DNA of 64,000 bases from Verrucomicrobiales bacterium. Lineage in GTDB: Bacteria; Verrucomicrobiota; Verrucomicrobiia; Limisphaerales; UBA9464. The position numbers were made by a program, and so were the translations under genes. Below, piece by piece: positions 44,527 to 53,060 of this stretch (positions within the stretch are counted from its first letter, which is position 1; each line of letters begins with the position of its first letter). Below the pieces are notes generated by a model. That model was not told where the DNA came from. It saw nothing but the letters and a program-made list of their open reading frames with translations, and made no database searches. Location of the stretch: assembly GCA_027488845.1 (NCBI GenBank), contig JAIYBC010000064.1, forward strand, positions 41,783 through 105,782, read 5' to 3'.

Positions 44527-46293
44527 ATGAAGCAGGTTGTCTCCGTGCCCTTTCAACGAATCCGGTTGCGGTTCGTCGCTGGGGTCTTGGCGCGTCTCGG
44601 CCGCTCGATGGCGCTCGGCGGTTTCTTCTGTCTGCTGGCGACCAGCCTTTCGACCGGATGCTCCTCGTCCGATGCGGTGGAAGGGAAGCGCGGCCAACCG
44701 GCCGGTATCCGCTCGCGGTCGGCGTCCTCCGGGAAGTCCAAGACCGAGGCCGAATGGGAAACGCGGGCCCGGGGCCATGCCGCCTTCGCCGCCGGTCTGC
44801 TTCGGGGCATGAAGAACGATCTCGAGGGCTTCAGCCGCTACTTCGAGAAGGCCTACGAGGCCGATCCCTCGAACGAGGCGCTGGCGCTGGACGTCGCCCG
44901 CCGTCGACTGCAGGCGGGCCAGATCACCAACGCCCTTCCGGTTCTGGAGCGGGCCGCATCCCGGACCAACGCCTCGTCCGAAGTCCATTCGCTCCATGGC
45001 GTGGCCCTGTTCCAGGTCGGACGCACCAACGAGGCCCTTGCCGCCTATCTCCGCGCCGTGGAGCAGCCGTTGGTGATGCCCTCGGTGGTCCAGGCGACGG
45101 TCCGCCTCCTGGTCGCCGGCGGACGCCTCGGCGAGGCCGTGGAAACGCTCGATCGGGTGTCGAAGCGCACCGGGACCAACCAGCCGTCGTTGCTGCTGGA
45201 CCTCGCCGACCTCTACCTGCTTTGCGGATCGGTCGACGCCGCACGCACCAACCTCACCACCTCCCGCGCCTTGGACCTCCTGGGCCGCGTCCGCCAGGCC
45301 GGCCCGGCCGACGCTTCCCTGAACCTCCGCCTGGCCGACCGCTACTCGGCCCTCGGCCGGATGGCGGATTCCGAGGCGGTGTTGAAGGAGTTCCAGCAGC
45401 GGGTGCCCCGGAGCCCGGCGGCCTTGGCGCGTTTGGCGGAGATGTACCTGCGGTCGGGAAGGGTGCCCGAGGCGGGCGCCCAGTTGGAGGCGTTGCGGAA
45501 GATCGATCCCTCCAATCCCATGACGTACTACCTGCTCGGGTCGGTGGCCATGGAGGAGAAGCAGTTCGAGAAGGCCCGGAACCACTACGAGCGGGTGATC
45601 CTGCTCAACCCCGGCTTCGAGCCCGCCTACGCCGACCTCTCGGTCGCGTTCTTCAACCTCGAACGTCCCGAGGAGGCGGTCGCGGTCCTGGAACGTGCCC
45701 GAAGGGACTTCGCGCCGAACTTCCGCGTCGAATTCCTGCTCGGGGCCGCCTTCTCGCAGCTCAAGCGCTTCGACGACGCCTGGGCCCGCTACCAGACCGC
45801 CGAGAAGCTCGGCAGCACCAACGAACCCCCGCTCACCGACCACCGCTTCTACTTCCAGGTCGGCGCGATGCTCGAACGCAAGGGCGACGAGGTCCGCTGC
45901 ATCGAGTACCTTGAGAAGTCCCTCGAACTGCAGCCCGACTACGACGAGGCGTTGAACCACCTCGGCTACCTGTGGGCCGAGAAGGGGGAGAACCTGGAAC
46001 GGGCCCAGGCGATGATCGAGCTCGCCCTCCAGTCGGAGCCCGACAACGCCGCCTACCTCGACAGCCTCGGCTGGGTGCTCTTCAAGCGCGGCCGCTTCGA
46101 GGAGGCGCTGTCCAACCTCCGCAAGGCGGTCGCCGGACTGGAACGGCCGGACTCCACCGTCTTCGACCACCTCGGCGACTGCCTCGCCGCCCTCGGTCGC
46201 TGGTCCGAGGCGCGTGAAGCCTGGGAGAAGTCCCTCGCGGTCGAGAAGTCCGAGGCCGTCGCGAAGAAGCTCTCCGAGGCCGCCGGCCGCTGA
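44527..46293 (+). CDS. TPR-repeat lipoprotein
   Basis: From the ATG at 44527 the product has 588 residues. Its signal region is long (about 45 residues) and ends in the lipobox LSTGC; a shorter start at the internal Met before ALGGFFCLLATSL is possible but lacks a charged n-region. After a Ser-rich linker the rest is TPR units (for example FSRYFEKAYEADPSNEALAL and YLDSLGWVLFKRGRFEEALS). The family resembles BTAD/PEP-CTERM TPR proteins that scaffold outer-membrane complexes. No enzyme motif is present. Confidence 0.78.
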   Translation: MKQVVSVPFQRIRLRFVAGVLARLGRSMALGGFFCLLATSLSTGCSSSDAVEGKRGQPAGIRSRSASSGKSKTEAEWETRARGHAAFAAGLLRGMKNDLEGFSRYFEKAYEADPSNEALALDVARRRLQAGQITNALPVLERAASRTNASSEVHSLHGVALFQVGRTNEALAAYLRAVEQPLVMPSVVQATVRLLVAGGRLGEAVETLDRVSKRTGTNQPSLLLDLADLYLLCGSVDAARTNLTTSRALDLLGRVRQAGPADASLNLRLADRYSALGRMADSEAVLKEFQQRVPRSPAALARLAEMYLRSGRVPEAGAQLEALRKIDPSNPMTYYLLGSVAMEEKQFEKARNHYERVILLNPGFEPAYADLSVAFFNLERPEEAVAVLERARRDFAPNFRVEFLLGAAFSQLKRFDDAWARYQTAEKLGSTNEPPLTDHRFYFQVGAMLERKGDEVRCIEYLEKSLELQPDYDEALNHLGYLWAEKGENLERAQAMIELALQSEPDNAAYLDSLGWVLFKRGRFEEALSNLRKAVAGLERPDSTVFDHLGDCLAALGRWSEAREAWEKSLAVEKSEAVAKKLSEAAGR

Positions 46294-46410
46294 ACCGGAA
46301 CCGCATGGAGGGTGGCGTCGCGCAAGGACGCCAAGACGCGAGGTCCCGGTCAGGGAATGACGGGGCCCCATGGACCCCGATTTCCCGCAGCCTACCGTGT
46401 CGGAAGTCTC

Positions 46411-47274
46411 CTAACGGGCCTGAAGGATGTCGGACTCCATCCGATGCTGGAACTTCGCCCAGAGACGTTCCGTCACCGGCGATGTCCCCAGCGGCCTTCC
46501 GTCGAGGGAAACCGCCTCGGCCAAGCCCTGGGTGCTGGAGCTGATTCCCACTGACTCCGCCTTCGCCAAGGCGTCCGGAAAGGCCGCGGTCTCCTCGGGC
46601 CGCAGTCCCAGCGACGGCGCGATCTCCAGGAGGATTCCGCGGGCGATGCCCGGCAGGGCCCCTTCTTGGAGCGATGGCGTACAGAGCCGGTCTCCCGCGA
46701 TCCAGAAGAGGTTTCCCGATCCGGCTTCGGCGATCCGGCCGGCGGTGTTCAGCAACAACGCCTCGTCGGCGCCGGCCGTTTCCGCTTCCGCGCGGGCGAG
46801 CACGTTCAGCAGCTTCGAAGCGGACTTCACGCGGGTCAGAGGATCCTCGATCCCCAGTCGGAACGACGCCGTCGCCAACCTCAGGCGACGTGGGGTGGTC
46901 TGCGGGCCGGCGTCCGGAAACGCCGCCAGGATCAGCTGCGGTTCGTTCGCGCCCCTTGGGGAATAGCCCCGGGTGCCGCAGCCCCGCGAAAGGGTGATGC
47001 GCAGCACGCCGCGGGACACTCCGTTGGCGGCGAGCAATCCTTCCGCCGCGGAGCGCAGTTCCGCGGAACCCGTCCCAATCCGGATCCCCAGGAAATCCGC
47101 ACCCCGGGTGAACCGCTCCCAGTGGGCGTTCCAGAACGCCGGCCTTCCGTTGCGGACGCCGACCGTCTCGAACAGGCCGTCGCCGTAGAGGAAGGAACGG
47201 TCGAACACGGAGACCCGCGCCGACTCCGCGGGAACGTGCCGTCCGTTGATCCAGACTTCTTGAAGCGGGTTCAT
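46411..47274 (-). CDS. pabC: Aminodeoxychorismate lyase/class IV aminotransferase
   Basis: PabC releases 4-aminobenzoate and pyruvate from aminodeoxychorismate, for folate. The 287-residue protein has FLYGDGLFETVGVRNGRPAF near the start, the PLP lysine region LTRVKSASKLLNVLARAEAE, and GRIAEAGSGNLFWIAGDRLC. The same fold serves branched-chain or D-amino-acid aminotransferases, but pabB lies just upstream on the same strand, which favours PabC. Between them is a 179-bp tandem repeat array that would form part of the shared transcript. Confidence 0.8.
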   Translation of the reverse strand: MNPLQEVWINGRHVPAESARVSVFDRSFLYGDGLFETVGVRNGRPAFWNAHWERFTRGADFLGIRIGTGSAELRSAAEGLLAANGVSRGVLRITLSRGCGTRGYSPRGANEPQLILAAFPDAGPQTTPRRLRLATASFRLGIEDPLTRVKSASKLLNVLARAEAETAGADEALLLNTAGRIAEAGSGNLFWIAGDRLCTPSLQEGALPGIARGILLEIAPSLGLRPEETAAFPDALAKAESVGISSSTQGLAEAVSLDGRPLGTSPVTERLWAKFQHRMESDILQAR

Positions 47275-47293
47275 CCAAGGATGCCGGGGGATT

Positions 47294-47833
47294 GATCCAC
47301 AGACGTCGCAGATTTCACAGGTTTGGCGATTGGGGATCCGGTTGAGACGACCGGGGCTGGAGTTGGCCAAAGCGGCCGGATCGGCGTCGCAGGAAGGGGG
47401 AATCCATCTGCGTCCTCAGAGTCATCTGCGGATGAATGTGAATCGAAGGGATGGAGTTCGAGCGTTTTTTTGAATCCACAGATGTCGCAGATTTCACAGA
47501 TGTGGCGATTGGGAATCCGGTTGAGACGACCGGGGCTGGAGTTGGCCAAAGCGGCCGGATCGGCGTCGCAGGAAGAGGGAATCCATCTGCGTCCTCAGAG
47601 TCATCTGCGGATGAATGTGAATCGAAGGGATGGCGTTCGAGCGTTTTTTGGAATCCACAGATGTCGCAGATTTCACAGATGTGGCGATTGGGGATCCGGT
47701 TGAGACGACTGGGGCTGGAGTTGGCCAAAGGGGCCGGATCGGTGTCGCAGGAAGAAGGAATCCATCCGCGTCCTCTGCGTCCTCTGCGGATGAGTCCGCG
47801 GCTCCTTGCTCGGATCCTGTTCATCTGCGGATG
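47294..47833. repeat. 179-bp tandem repeat array, three copies plus a fragment
   Basis: Three direct copies with an exact period of 179 bp begin near 47294, 47473 and 47652 (for example 'atccatctgcg' recurs at 47581 and, with one change, 47760). The first two copies differ at only a few positions; the third is degenerate and fades near 47793. The 13-mer TCATCTGCGGATG occurs at 47422, 47601 and again at 47821-47833, where it forms the end of pabB. The array fills the whole pabB-pabC gap, so no separate gene is needed to explain it. Frames on both strands are repeat translations, not genes. Confidence 0.93.
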
Positions 47834-49233
47834 CCCAGGGCGGCGAGGATGCCACCGGCCTTGGCCCAGGTTTCCTCATGTTCCGCGGTGGGATCGGAGT
47901 CGGCGACGATGCCGGCACCAACGTGGAACCAGGCGCGCTGGTCCTTCAGCACGACGGTGCGGATGGTGATCGAGAGCTGGCTCTCCCGGTTGAAGCCCAG
48001 GTACCCGATGCAGCCGGTGTAGGGCCCCCGGGCCACGGGCTCGAGGTGGTCGATGATCTCCATCGCCCGGATCTTAGGCGCTCCCGTGATGCTGCCGCCC
48101 GGGAAGCAGCTCTGCAGCACGTCGAGGTGCGAGAGCCCGGGACGGATCTCCGATTCGATGGTGGAGACGAGGTGCTGCACCTGGCGGTAGCGCTCGAGCC
48201 GGGCAAGCTCCGGGACCCGGACGGATCCGTAGGTGCTGACGCGCCCGAGGTCGTTGCGGAGCAGGTCCGTGATCATGACCAGCTCCGAGCGCTCCTTCTC
48301 GCTGCCCAACAGCTCGCGGGTGAGGTTGGAGTCGAGTTCCGGCGAGTCGGATCTCGGTCGGGTGCCCTTGATCGGGCGCGTCGTCGCGTGGCTGCCGCCC
48401 AGGCGGAGGAAGAGTTCCGGCGAAGAAGAGAGGATGCATTCCTCCTCGCCTTCGAGGAACGCGGCGAACGGCGACGGGGACACCTCGACGAGTCTTTGGA
48501 ACAGCTCCCAGGGCGGGTGCGGCCAAGGGGCGTCCAGCCGCTGGGACAGGTTCACCTGATAGATGTCCCCGCTGCGGATCCAGCGTTGGGCCGCGTTCAC
48601 CGCTTCCAGAAAACGATCCCGGGGAAACGACGTCCGGACCGGACCCGGCGAGACCCGGGGCTGTGGATCGGCGGTGTCCGCCGGCGCCGGATCCGATCCG
48701 AGGTGCTCCTTCCAGAACCGAAGGTCGGTGCGGGCGCGTTCCTCGGAGCGTTCGCCGTCGGCGCGCAGCCCCGTGGAGACGACCGTGGCCGTGTTCTCGA
48801 GATGGTCGAAGACCACGAGGCTGGCGTGGAAGCCCACGTCGCAGTCGGGAAGCTCGAGGTCGTGGACCACATGGCGGCTGAGCCGTGGCTCCACGAAATG
48901 TTTCAGGTCGTAGCCCCAGGAGCCGAACACGCCGCCCAACGGGAAGGGGAGCGGGACCTCGTCGAGCAGTTCGAACCGGGTGATCAGGGAGTCCAGCAGC
49001 GACCACGGATTGCCGAACTGGATGTCGACGTGGCCGGCGTCGAGCCGCGTCTCGCAGCGTGATCCCACGGAACGGAAACGCAGGAAGGGGCGGGCGGTGA
49101 CGATCGAATGCCGGGCCGACGGCACCTCGAACATGGCGGTGCGCAGGAGGACCCGCCCGGGCTCGCCGCGGAGCCGCGCGGCGAGGGAATCGGGGGTGTG
49201 TCGGGTGGCGACCTTTTCGAGCAGCGTCCGCAT
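47821..49233 (-). CDS. pabB: Aminodeoxychorismate synthase component I
   Basis: PabB converts chorismate to aminodeoxychorismate with ammonia from PabA. The 470-residue protein has RWIRSGDIYQVNLSQRL, ECILSSSPELFLRLGG and the PabB-diagnostic PIKGTRPR (catalytic Lys near residue 289), then LVMITDLLRNDLGRV and CFPGGSITGAPKIRAMEII. The PIKGT lysine separates it from anthranilate synthase, where Ala is usual. Its last codons (GIRR and stop) are read from a 13-mer that also occurs in the adjacent repeat array. No pabA is in the window. Confidence 0.92.
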   Translation of the reverse strand: MRTLLEKVATRHTPDSLAARLRGEPGRVLLRTAMFEVPSARHSIVTARPFLRFRSVGSRCETRLDAGHVDIQFGNPWSLLDSLITRFELLDEVPLPFPLGGVFGSWGYDLKHFVEPRLSRHVVHDLELPDCDVGFHASLVVFDHLENTATVVSTGLRADGERSEERARTDLRFWKEHLGSDPAPADTADPQPRVSPGPVRTSFPRDRFLEAVNAAQRWIRSGDIYQVNLSQRLDAPWPHPPWELFQRLVEVSPSPFAAFLEGEEECILSSSPELFLRLGGSHATTRPIKGTRPRSDSPELDSNLTRELLGSEKERSELVMITDLLRNDLGRVSTYGSVRVPELARLERYRQVQHLVSTIESEIRPGLSHLDVLQSCFPGGSITGAPKIRAMEIIDHLEPVARGPYTGCIGYLGFNRESQLSITIRTVVLKDQRAWFHVGAGIVADSDPTAEHEETWAKAGGILAALGIRR

Positions 49234-49347
49234 GGGTGTCCGGCGAGCGGAAGCGACACCATCCGCCGGTGGGCGCCGACGTCAATCCGTGGAAACGAAA
49301 CCGCCGGGAACGCGAGGCGTGCCCGGCGGTTCGTGGAGCGGGTCCGG

Positions 49348-50049
49348 TTACTTGCCGGCCTCGATGCCGAGCAGTTCGACCTGGAAGACCAGCGTCGAGT
49401 TCGGCCCGATGGCGCCGCCGGCACCCTGTTCGCCGTAGGCGAGGTTCGACGGGATCGTGAACTCGAACTTGTCGCCGACCTTCATGAGCTGGACGCCTTC
49501 GGTCCAGCCGGGGATGACGCCGTTCAGGGGGAACGAGATGGGCTCGCCACGCTGGACGGAGCTGTCGAAAACGGTGCCGTCGATGAGCGTGCCGTGGTAG
49601 TGCACCTTGACGGTGTCGGTCGCCTTCGGGGACTTGCCGCCGTCCGGTCCGGCCTTGACGACCTTGTACTGGAGGCCGCTGGCGGTGGTCTTGACGCCGT
49701 CCTTCTTGGCGTTGGCGGCGAGGTACTCGGCGCCCTTCTTGGCGTTCACGCCGCCGGCCGCTGCGGCCTCGGTCTGGCGCTTCTGGAAGAGCGAGGTCTT
49801 GAAGTCGTTCAGCGCCTTCTCGAGCTCGGCCTCGGTGAGGGCCAGCTTGTCGGCGAAGGTGTCGACGACGCCGGCGGCCAGGGCCTTGGAATCGAGGTCC
49901 AGGTTCTGGCGCTTCATGCTCTTGCCGATGTCCGCGCCGATGGCGTAGCTGGCGCGGGCCTTGTCGCCGGTGAGGTCGAGCTTGTCCTGGGCGAGGGCCG
50001 CGGAGGCGGCGAGGGTGGAGGTGATCAAGGTGGCGACGTGTTTGTTCAT
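49348..50049 (-). CDS. FKBP-type peptidyl-prolyl isomerase
   Basis: The 233-residue protein has a signal peptide (KHVATLITSTLAASAALA), an N-terminal FKBP dimerisation domain with charged helices (about 25-110), and a C-terminal FKBP domain: VKVHYHGTLIDGTVFDSS, GVIPGWTEGVQLMKVGDKF and NLAYGEQGAGGAIGPNSTL. It would be a periplasmic folding helper of the Mip/FkpA type, catalysing proline isomerisation. A longer in-frame start upstream would spoil the signal peptide. Confidence 0.92.
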   Translation of the reverse strand: MNKHVATLITSTLAASAALAQDKLDLTGDKARASYAIGADIGKSMKRQNLDLDSKALAAGVVDTFADKLALTEAELEKALNDFKTSLFQKRQTEAAAAGGVNAKKGAEYLAANAKKDGVKTTASGLQYKVVKAGPDGGKSPKATDTVKVHYHGTLIDGTVFDSSVQRGEPISFPLNGVIPGWTEGVQLMKVGDKFEFTIPSNLAYGEQGAGGAIGPNSTLVFQVELLGIEAGK

Positions 50050-50191
50050 GTGCACTCCCGCCTCACTGGATCGCGCAGCGGGTCCGGAAAGCTGCTGCAA
50101 GGAAACGGGCCGGGGAAGGAAAATGATGCCCCGGAAACGAAGCCACCCGCGATCCCATGGGGAACGCGGGTGGCGAGGCGAAGATGGGACG

Positions 50192-51613
50192 TCAGTGCGC
50201 CTTCTTCTTGGAGAAGACGTGCGTCGCGTGGCCGAAGAAGACCTCGGCGCCTTCCATCACGGTTTCGCTGAGGGTCGGATGCGGGTGCACGATGTTGGCG
50301 AGGTCGTGGACCGTGGCGCCCATCTCGATGGCGACCGTGCCTTCGCCGATGAGTTCGCCGGCTCCGTGGCCGACGATGCCCACGCCGAGGACGCGTTCGG
50401 TCTCGGGATCGATGATCAGCTTGGTGAGGCCGTCGGTGCGGTCGTAGGTGAGGGCACGGCCACTCGCGCCCCACGGGAACTTGGCGACCTGGACGGTGAT
50501 CCCCTTGGCCTTGGCTTCGGTTTCGGTCAGGCCGACCCAGGCGACCTCGGGATCGGTGAACACCACCGCCGGAATCAGGTAGTCGCGGTTCACCGCACCC
50601 GACTCGCCGGCGATGTTCTCCACGGCGATGCGGGCCTCCTTGCTGGCCTTGTGGGCGAGCATGATGCCGCCGGCGATGTCGCCGATGGCGTAGATCTTCG
50701 GATCGGTGGTCGCCATGCGCTCATCGACCTTGATGAAGCCGCGCTCGTCGCGCTGGACCAGCGTGTTCTCGAGTCCGAGGTCGCCGCCGTTGGGCACGCG
50801 TCCGACGGAGACCAGCACCCGGTCGTAGTACTCCTCCAGCTTCTGGCCGTTGAACTCGATGGTGACCTTGATCTGCTTCCCGGCGGTCTTCATCTCGAGG
50901 ACCTTCGCCTTGAGCCGGACCTCCTTGAAGGCCTTCTTGGCGTAGGCCGCGACCGGGCGGGCCAGGTCGGGATCGGCGCCGGCGAGGATGGCTTCCGCCG
51001 CCTCGACCACCGTCACCTCGGAACCCATGGAGGCGTAGACCGTGCCGAGCTCCATGCCGATGTAGCCGCCGCCGACCACGAGCAGCTTCGCGGGGATGTC
51101 CGCGATCTCGAGCGCCTCGGTGGAGGTCATGACCCGGGGGTTGCCGAGGTCGAAGGCCTTGGGAAGGGCGGGGCGGGAACCGGCCGCGATGATGGCGGTC
51201 TGGAACCTCACGTACTGCTGGCCCGCTGCCGTCTCGATGCGGAGCGTGGAGGAATCCTCGAAATGGGCGCGTCCGTGGACCACCTCGACACCGCGCATCT
51301 TGGCGAGCGAGGTGATGCCGGATCCGAGCTTCTCGAGGATGCCGTCCTTCCAGGCGCGCAGCCGGTCGAGGTCGATGGTGGTTTGGCCGAAGGAGATTCC
51401 GCGATGGGCGGACTCCTTCGCGGCGGTGATCATGTGCGAGGCGTTGAGCAGCGCCTTCGACGGGATGCAGCCGCGGTTCATGCACACGCCTCCGAGACGC
51501 GGGTCGCGCTCCACGAGGAGCACCTTGCGTCCGAGGTCCGCGGCGTAGAACGCGGCGGCGTATCCGCCGGGGCCTGCGCCCACGACGACGATGTCGGTCT
51601 GGATGGGTTCCAT
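50192..51613 (-). CDS. lpdA: Dihydrolipoyl dehydrogenase (E3)
   Basis: E3 re-oxidises the lipoyl arm of 2-oxoacid dehydrogenase complexes with FAD and NAD. The 473-residue protein has the FAD motif VVVGAGPGGYAAAFYAADLG, the redox disulphide in GGVCMNRGCIPSKAL (C44 and C49), the NAD motif VVGGGYIGMELGTVYASMG, AIGDIAGGIMLAHKAS, and the active-site His-Glu near the C-terminus (IVHPHPTLSETVMEG). It follows the E2 gene by 16 bases on the same strand, so the two are cotranscribed. Confidence 0.96.
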   Translation of the reverse strand: MEPIQTDIVVVGAGPGGYAAAFYAADLGRKVLLVERDPRLGGVCMNRGCIPSKALLNASHMITAAKESAHRGISFGQTTIDLDRLRAWKDGILEKLGSGITSLAKMRGVEVVHGRAHFEDSSTLRIETAAGQQYVRFQTAIIAAGSRPALPKAFDLGNPRVMTSTEALEIADIPAKLLVVGGGYIGMELGTVYASMGSEVTVVEAAEAILAGADPDLARPVAAYAKKAFKEVRLKAKVLEMKTAGKQIKVTIEFNGQKLEEYYDRVLVSVGRVPNGGDLGLENTLVQRDERGFIKVDERMATTDPKIYAIGDIAGGIMLAHKASKEARIAVENIAGESGAVNRDYLIPAVVFTDPEVAWVGLTETEAKAKGITVQVAKFPWGASGRALTYDRTDGLTKLIIDPETERVLGVGIVGHGAGELIGEGTVAIEMGATVHDLANIVHPHPTLSETVMEGAEVFFGHATHVFSKKKAH

Positions 51614-51629
51614 GGGTTTCGGGATGCGC

Positions 51630-52913
51630 TTAGAGCTTCACCGCGGATTCCTCGAACCCCTCGATCGCCCGGACCAGGTCGACCGTGAAACGGGCGGCGG
51701 ACCCGCCGTCGATGACGCGGTGGTCGTAGCTGACGGTGATCGGCATCATCGGCCGCGCCTCGATCTTCCCTTCGCGGGTGACCACCGGCTTCAGCGAGGT
51801 CTTGCCCAGTCCGAGGATCGCCACCTCGGGCTTGTTGATGATCGGGGTGAAGTGGGCGCCGCCGATGGCACCCTGGTTGGAGATGGTGAACGTTCCACCC
51901 TTCATCTCATCCGCGCCGATCTTCCGGTCTCGGGCCTTGGCCGCGATGGCGGCCAGTTCCTTGGCGATCTCCAGCAGCGACTTCTTGTCGGCGTCCTTCA
52001 ACACCGGCACCAGCAGGCCCGCGTCGGTGTCGACCGCGATGCCGACGTGGTAGTAGTGCTTGAGGACCAGGGTCTCGGCGACCTCGTTGACGCTCGAGTT
52101 GAACTTCGGGTGCTTCTGCAGGGCGAGGACGAGGGCCTTGATGAGGAACGGGGTCGGCGAAAGCTTCGCGCCGGCCGCCTCGTACGCCGCCTTGTAGCGG
52201 GACCGCAGGGCCTCGATGCCGGACATGTCGACCTCGTCGAACTGGGTGACGTGGGGCAGGGTGACCGCGTTTTCCACCATGCGCGCCGAGATCACCTTGC
52301 GCAGCGCCGTCAGGGGCTCGCTGGTGACCGGGCCGTGGAGGCTGAAGTCCTGGTTGACCAGCGGGAAGCTGAGTCCCTGGGGCCCTTCGGCGTAGCGGCC
52401 GGCCCGGGCGACCTTGGTCTCGAGCTTCGAGACGTAGCGCGCCAGGTCCTCGATGAGCACCCGTCCACCCGAGGCGCTGCCGCGGACGCGGGAGAGACGG
52501 ATGCCGAGTTCGCGGGCGACCTTGCGGACGTACGGGCTCGCCGCCGGAACCGGGCCGTCCTCCGCGGGTTCGTCACCGATCACGTCGTCTTCCTCGTCGT
52601 CGACCACCGGTGCGGCGGTCCGTGCGGGGCGGGGGGCCTTGGCCGCCGCCGGAGCCGCGGGGGCCGCCGGGGCGCCGCCGGGGCCGCCGTCGAGCGAAAC
52701 CAGGACGGAGCCCACCGAGATGGTGTCACCTTCCTTGACCGCGACGGCGGTGACCGTGCCGGCGTTCGGAGAGGGTATCGGCGCGATGGCCTTCTCCGAT
52801 TCCAGCTCGATGAGGGTCTGGCCGACGGTGATCGCATCGCCCACCTTGACGAGCACGCTCACCACCTTGCCGCTTTCGGCGCCATCGCCGATTTTGGGAA
52901 ACCTTACGTCCAT
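51630..52913 (-). CDS. 2-oxoacid dehydrogenase E2 acyltransferase
   Basis: The 427-residue protein carries one lipoyl domain (about 1-80) with the swinging-arm lysine in ELESEKAIAPIP, a Pro/Ala linker, an E3-binding domain (YVRKVARELGIRLSRVRGS, about 130-165), and the catalytic core with YDHRVIDGGSAARF holding the active-site His and Asp. The usual lipoyl motif is DKA; SEK here is a common variant. It is probably the pyruvate or a branched-chain complex, but the E1 genes are not next to it, so I leave the symbol blank. The opposite-strand beta-CASP gene starts 147 bases away. Confidence 0.93.
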   Translation of the reverse strand: MDVRFPKIGDGAESGKVVSVLVKVGDAITVGQTLIELESEKAIAPIPSPNAGTVTAVAVKEGDTISVGSVLVSLDGGPGGAPAAPAAPAAAKAPRPARTAAPVVDDEEDDVIGDEPAEDGPVPAASPYVRKVARELGIRLSRVRGSASGGRVLIEDLARYVSKLETKVARAGRYAEGPQGLSFPLVNQDFSLHGPVTSEPLTALRKVISARMVENAVTLPHVTQFDEVDMSGIEALRSRYKAAYEAAGAKLSPTPFLIKALVLALQKHPKFNSSVNEVAETLVLKHYYHVGIAVDTDAGLLVPVLKDADKKSLLEIAKELAAIAAKARDRKIGADEMKGGTFTISNQGAIGGAHFTPIINKPEVAILGLGKTSLKPVVTREGKIEARPMMPITVSYDHRVIDGGSAARFTVDLVRAIEGFEESAVKL

Positions 52914-53060
52914 AAAATTGACGGGTGAATGTGTGGCATCTGTTCCCGGCGGTGAAATGGATTTTTTTCAACAACCCCGTGCGGAACGTTTGACTTCCGC
53001 CGGATTCATGTTGGCGGGTTCCGATTGGCCTTCCGCTTCCGGGGCGCCCATCCTCCCCAA

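Noticed and set aside
47294..47833. Several overlapping frames within the 179-bp array, with Ile-Cys-Glu-Ile-Cys-Asp-like patterns
   Set aside because: The patterns repeat only because the DNA repeats; there are no ribosome sites or variable coding constraint.
53025..53060. Longer start for the beta-CASP protein
   Set aside because: The family alignment begins at MKIHYLG, and the added residues match nothing and lie in the divergent promoter region.
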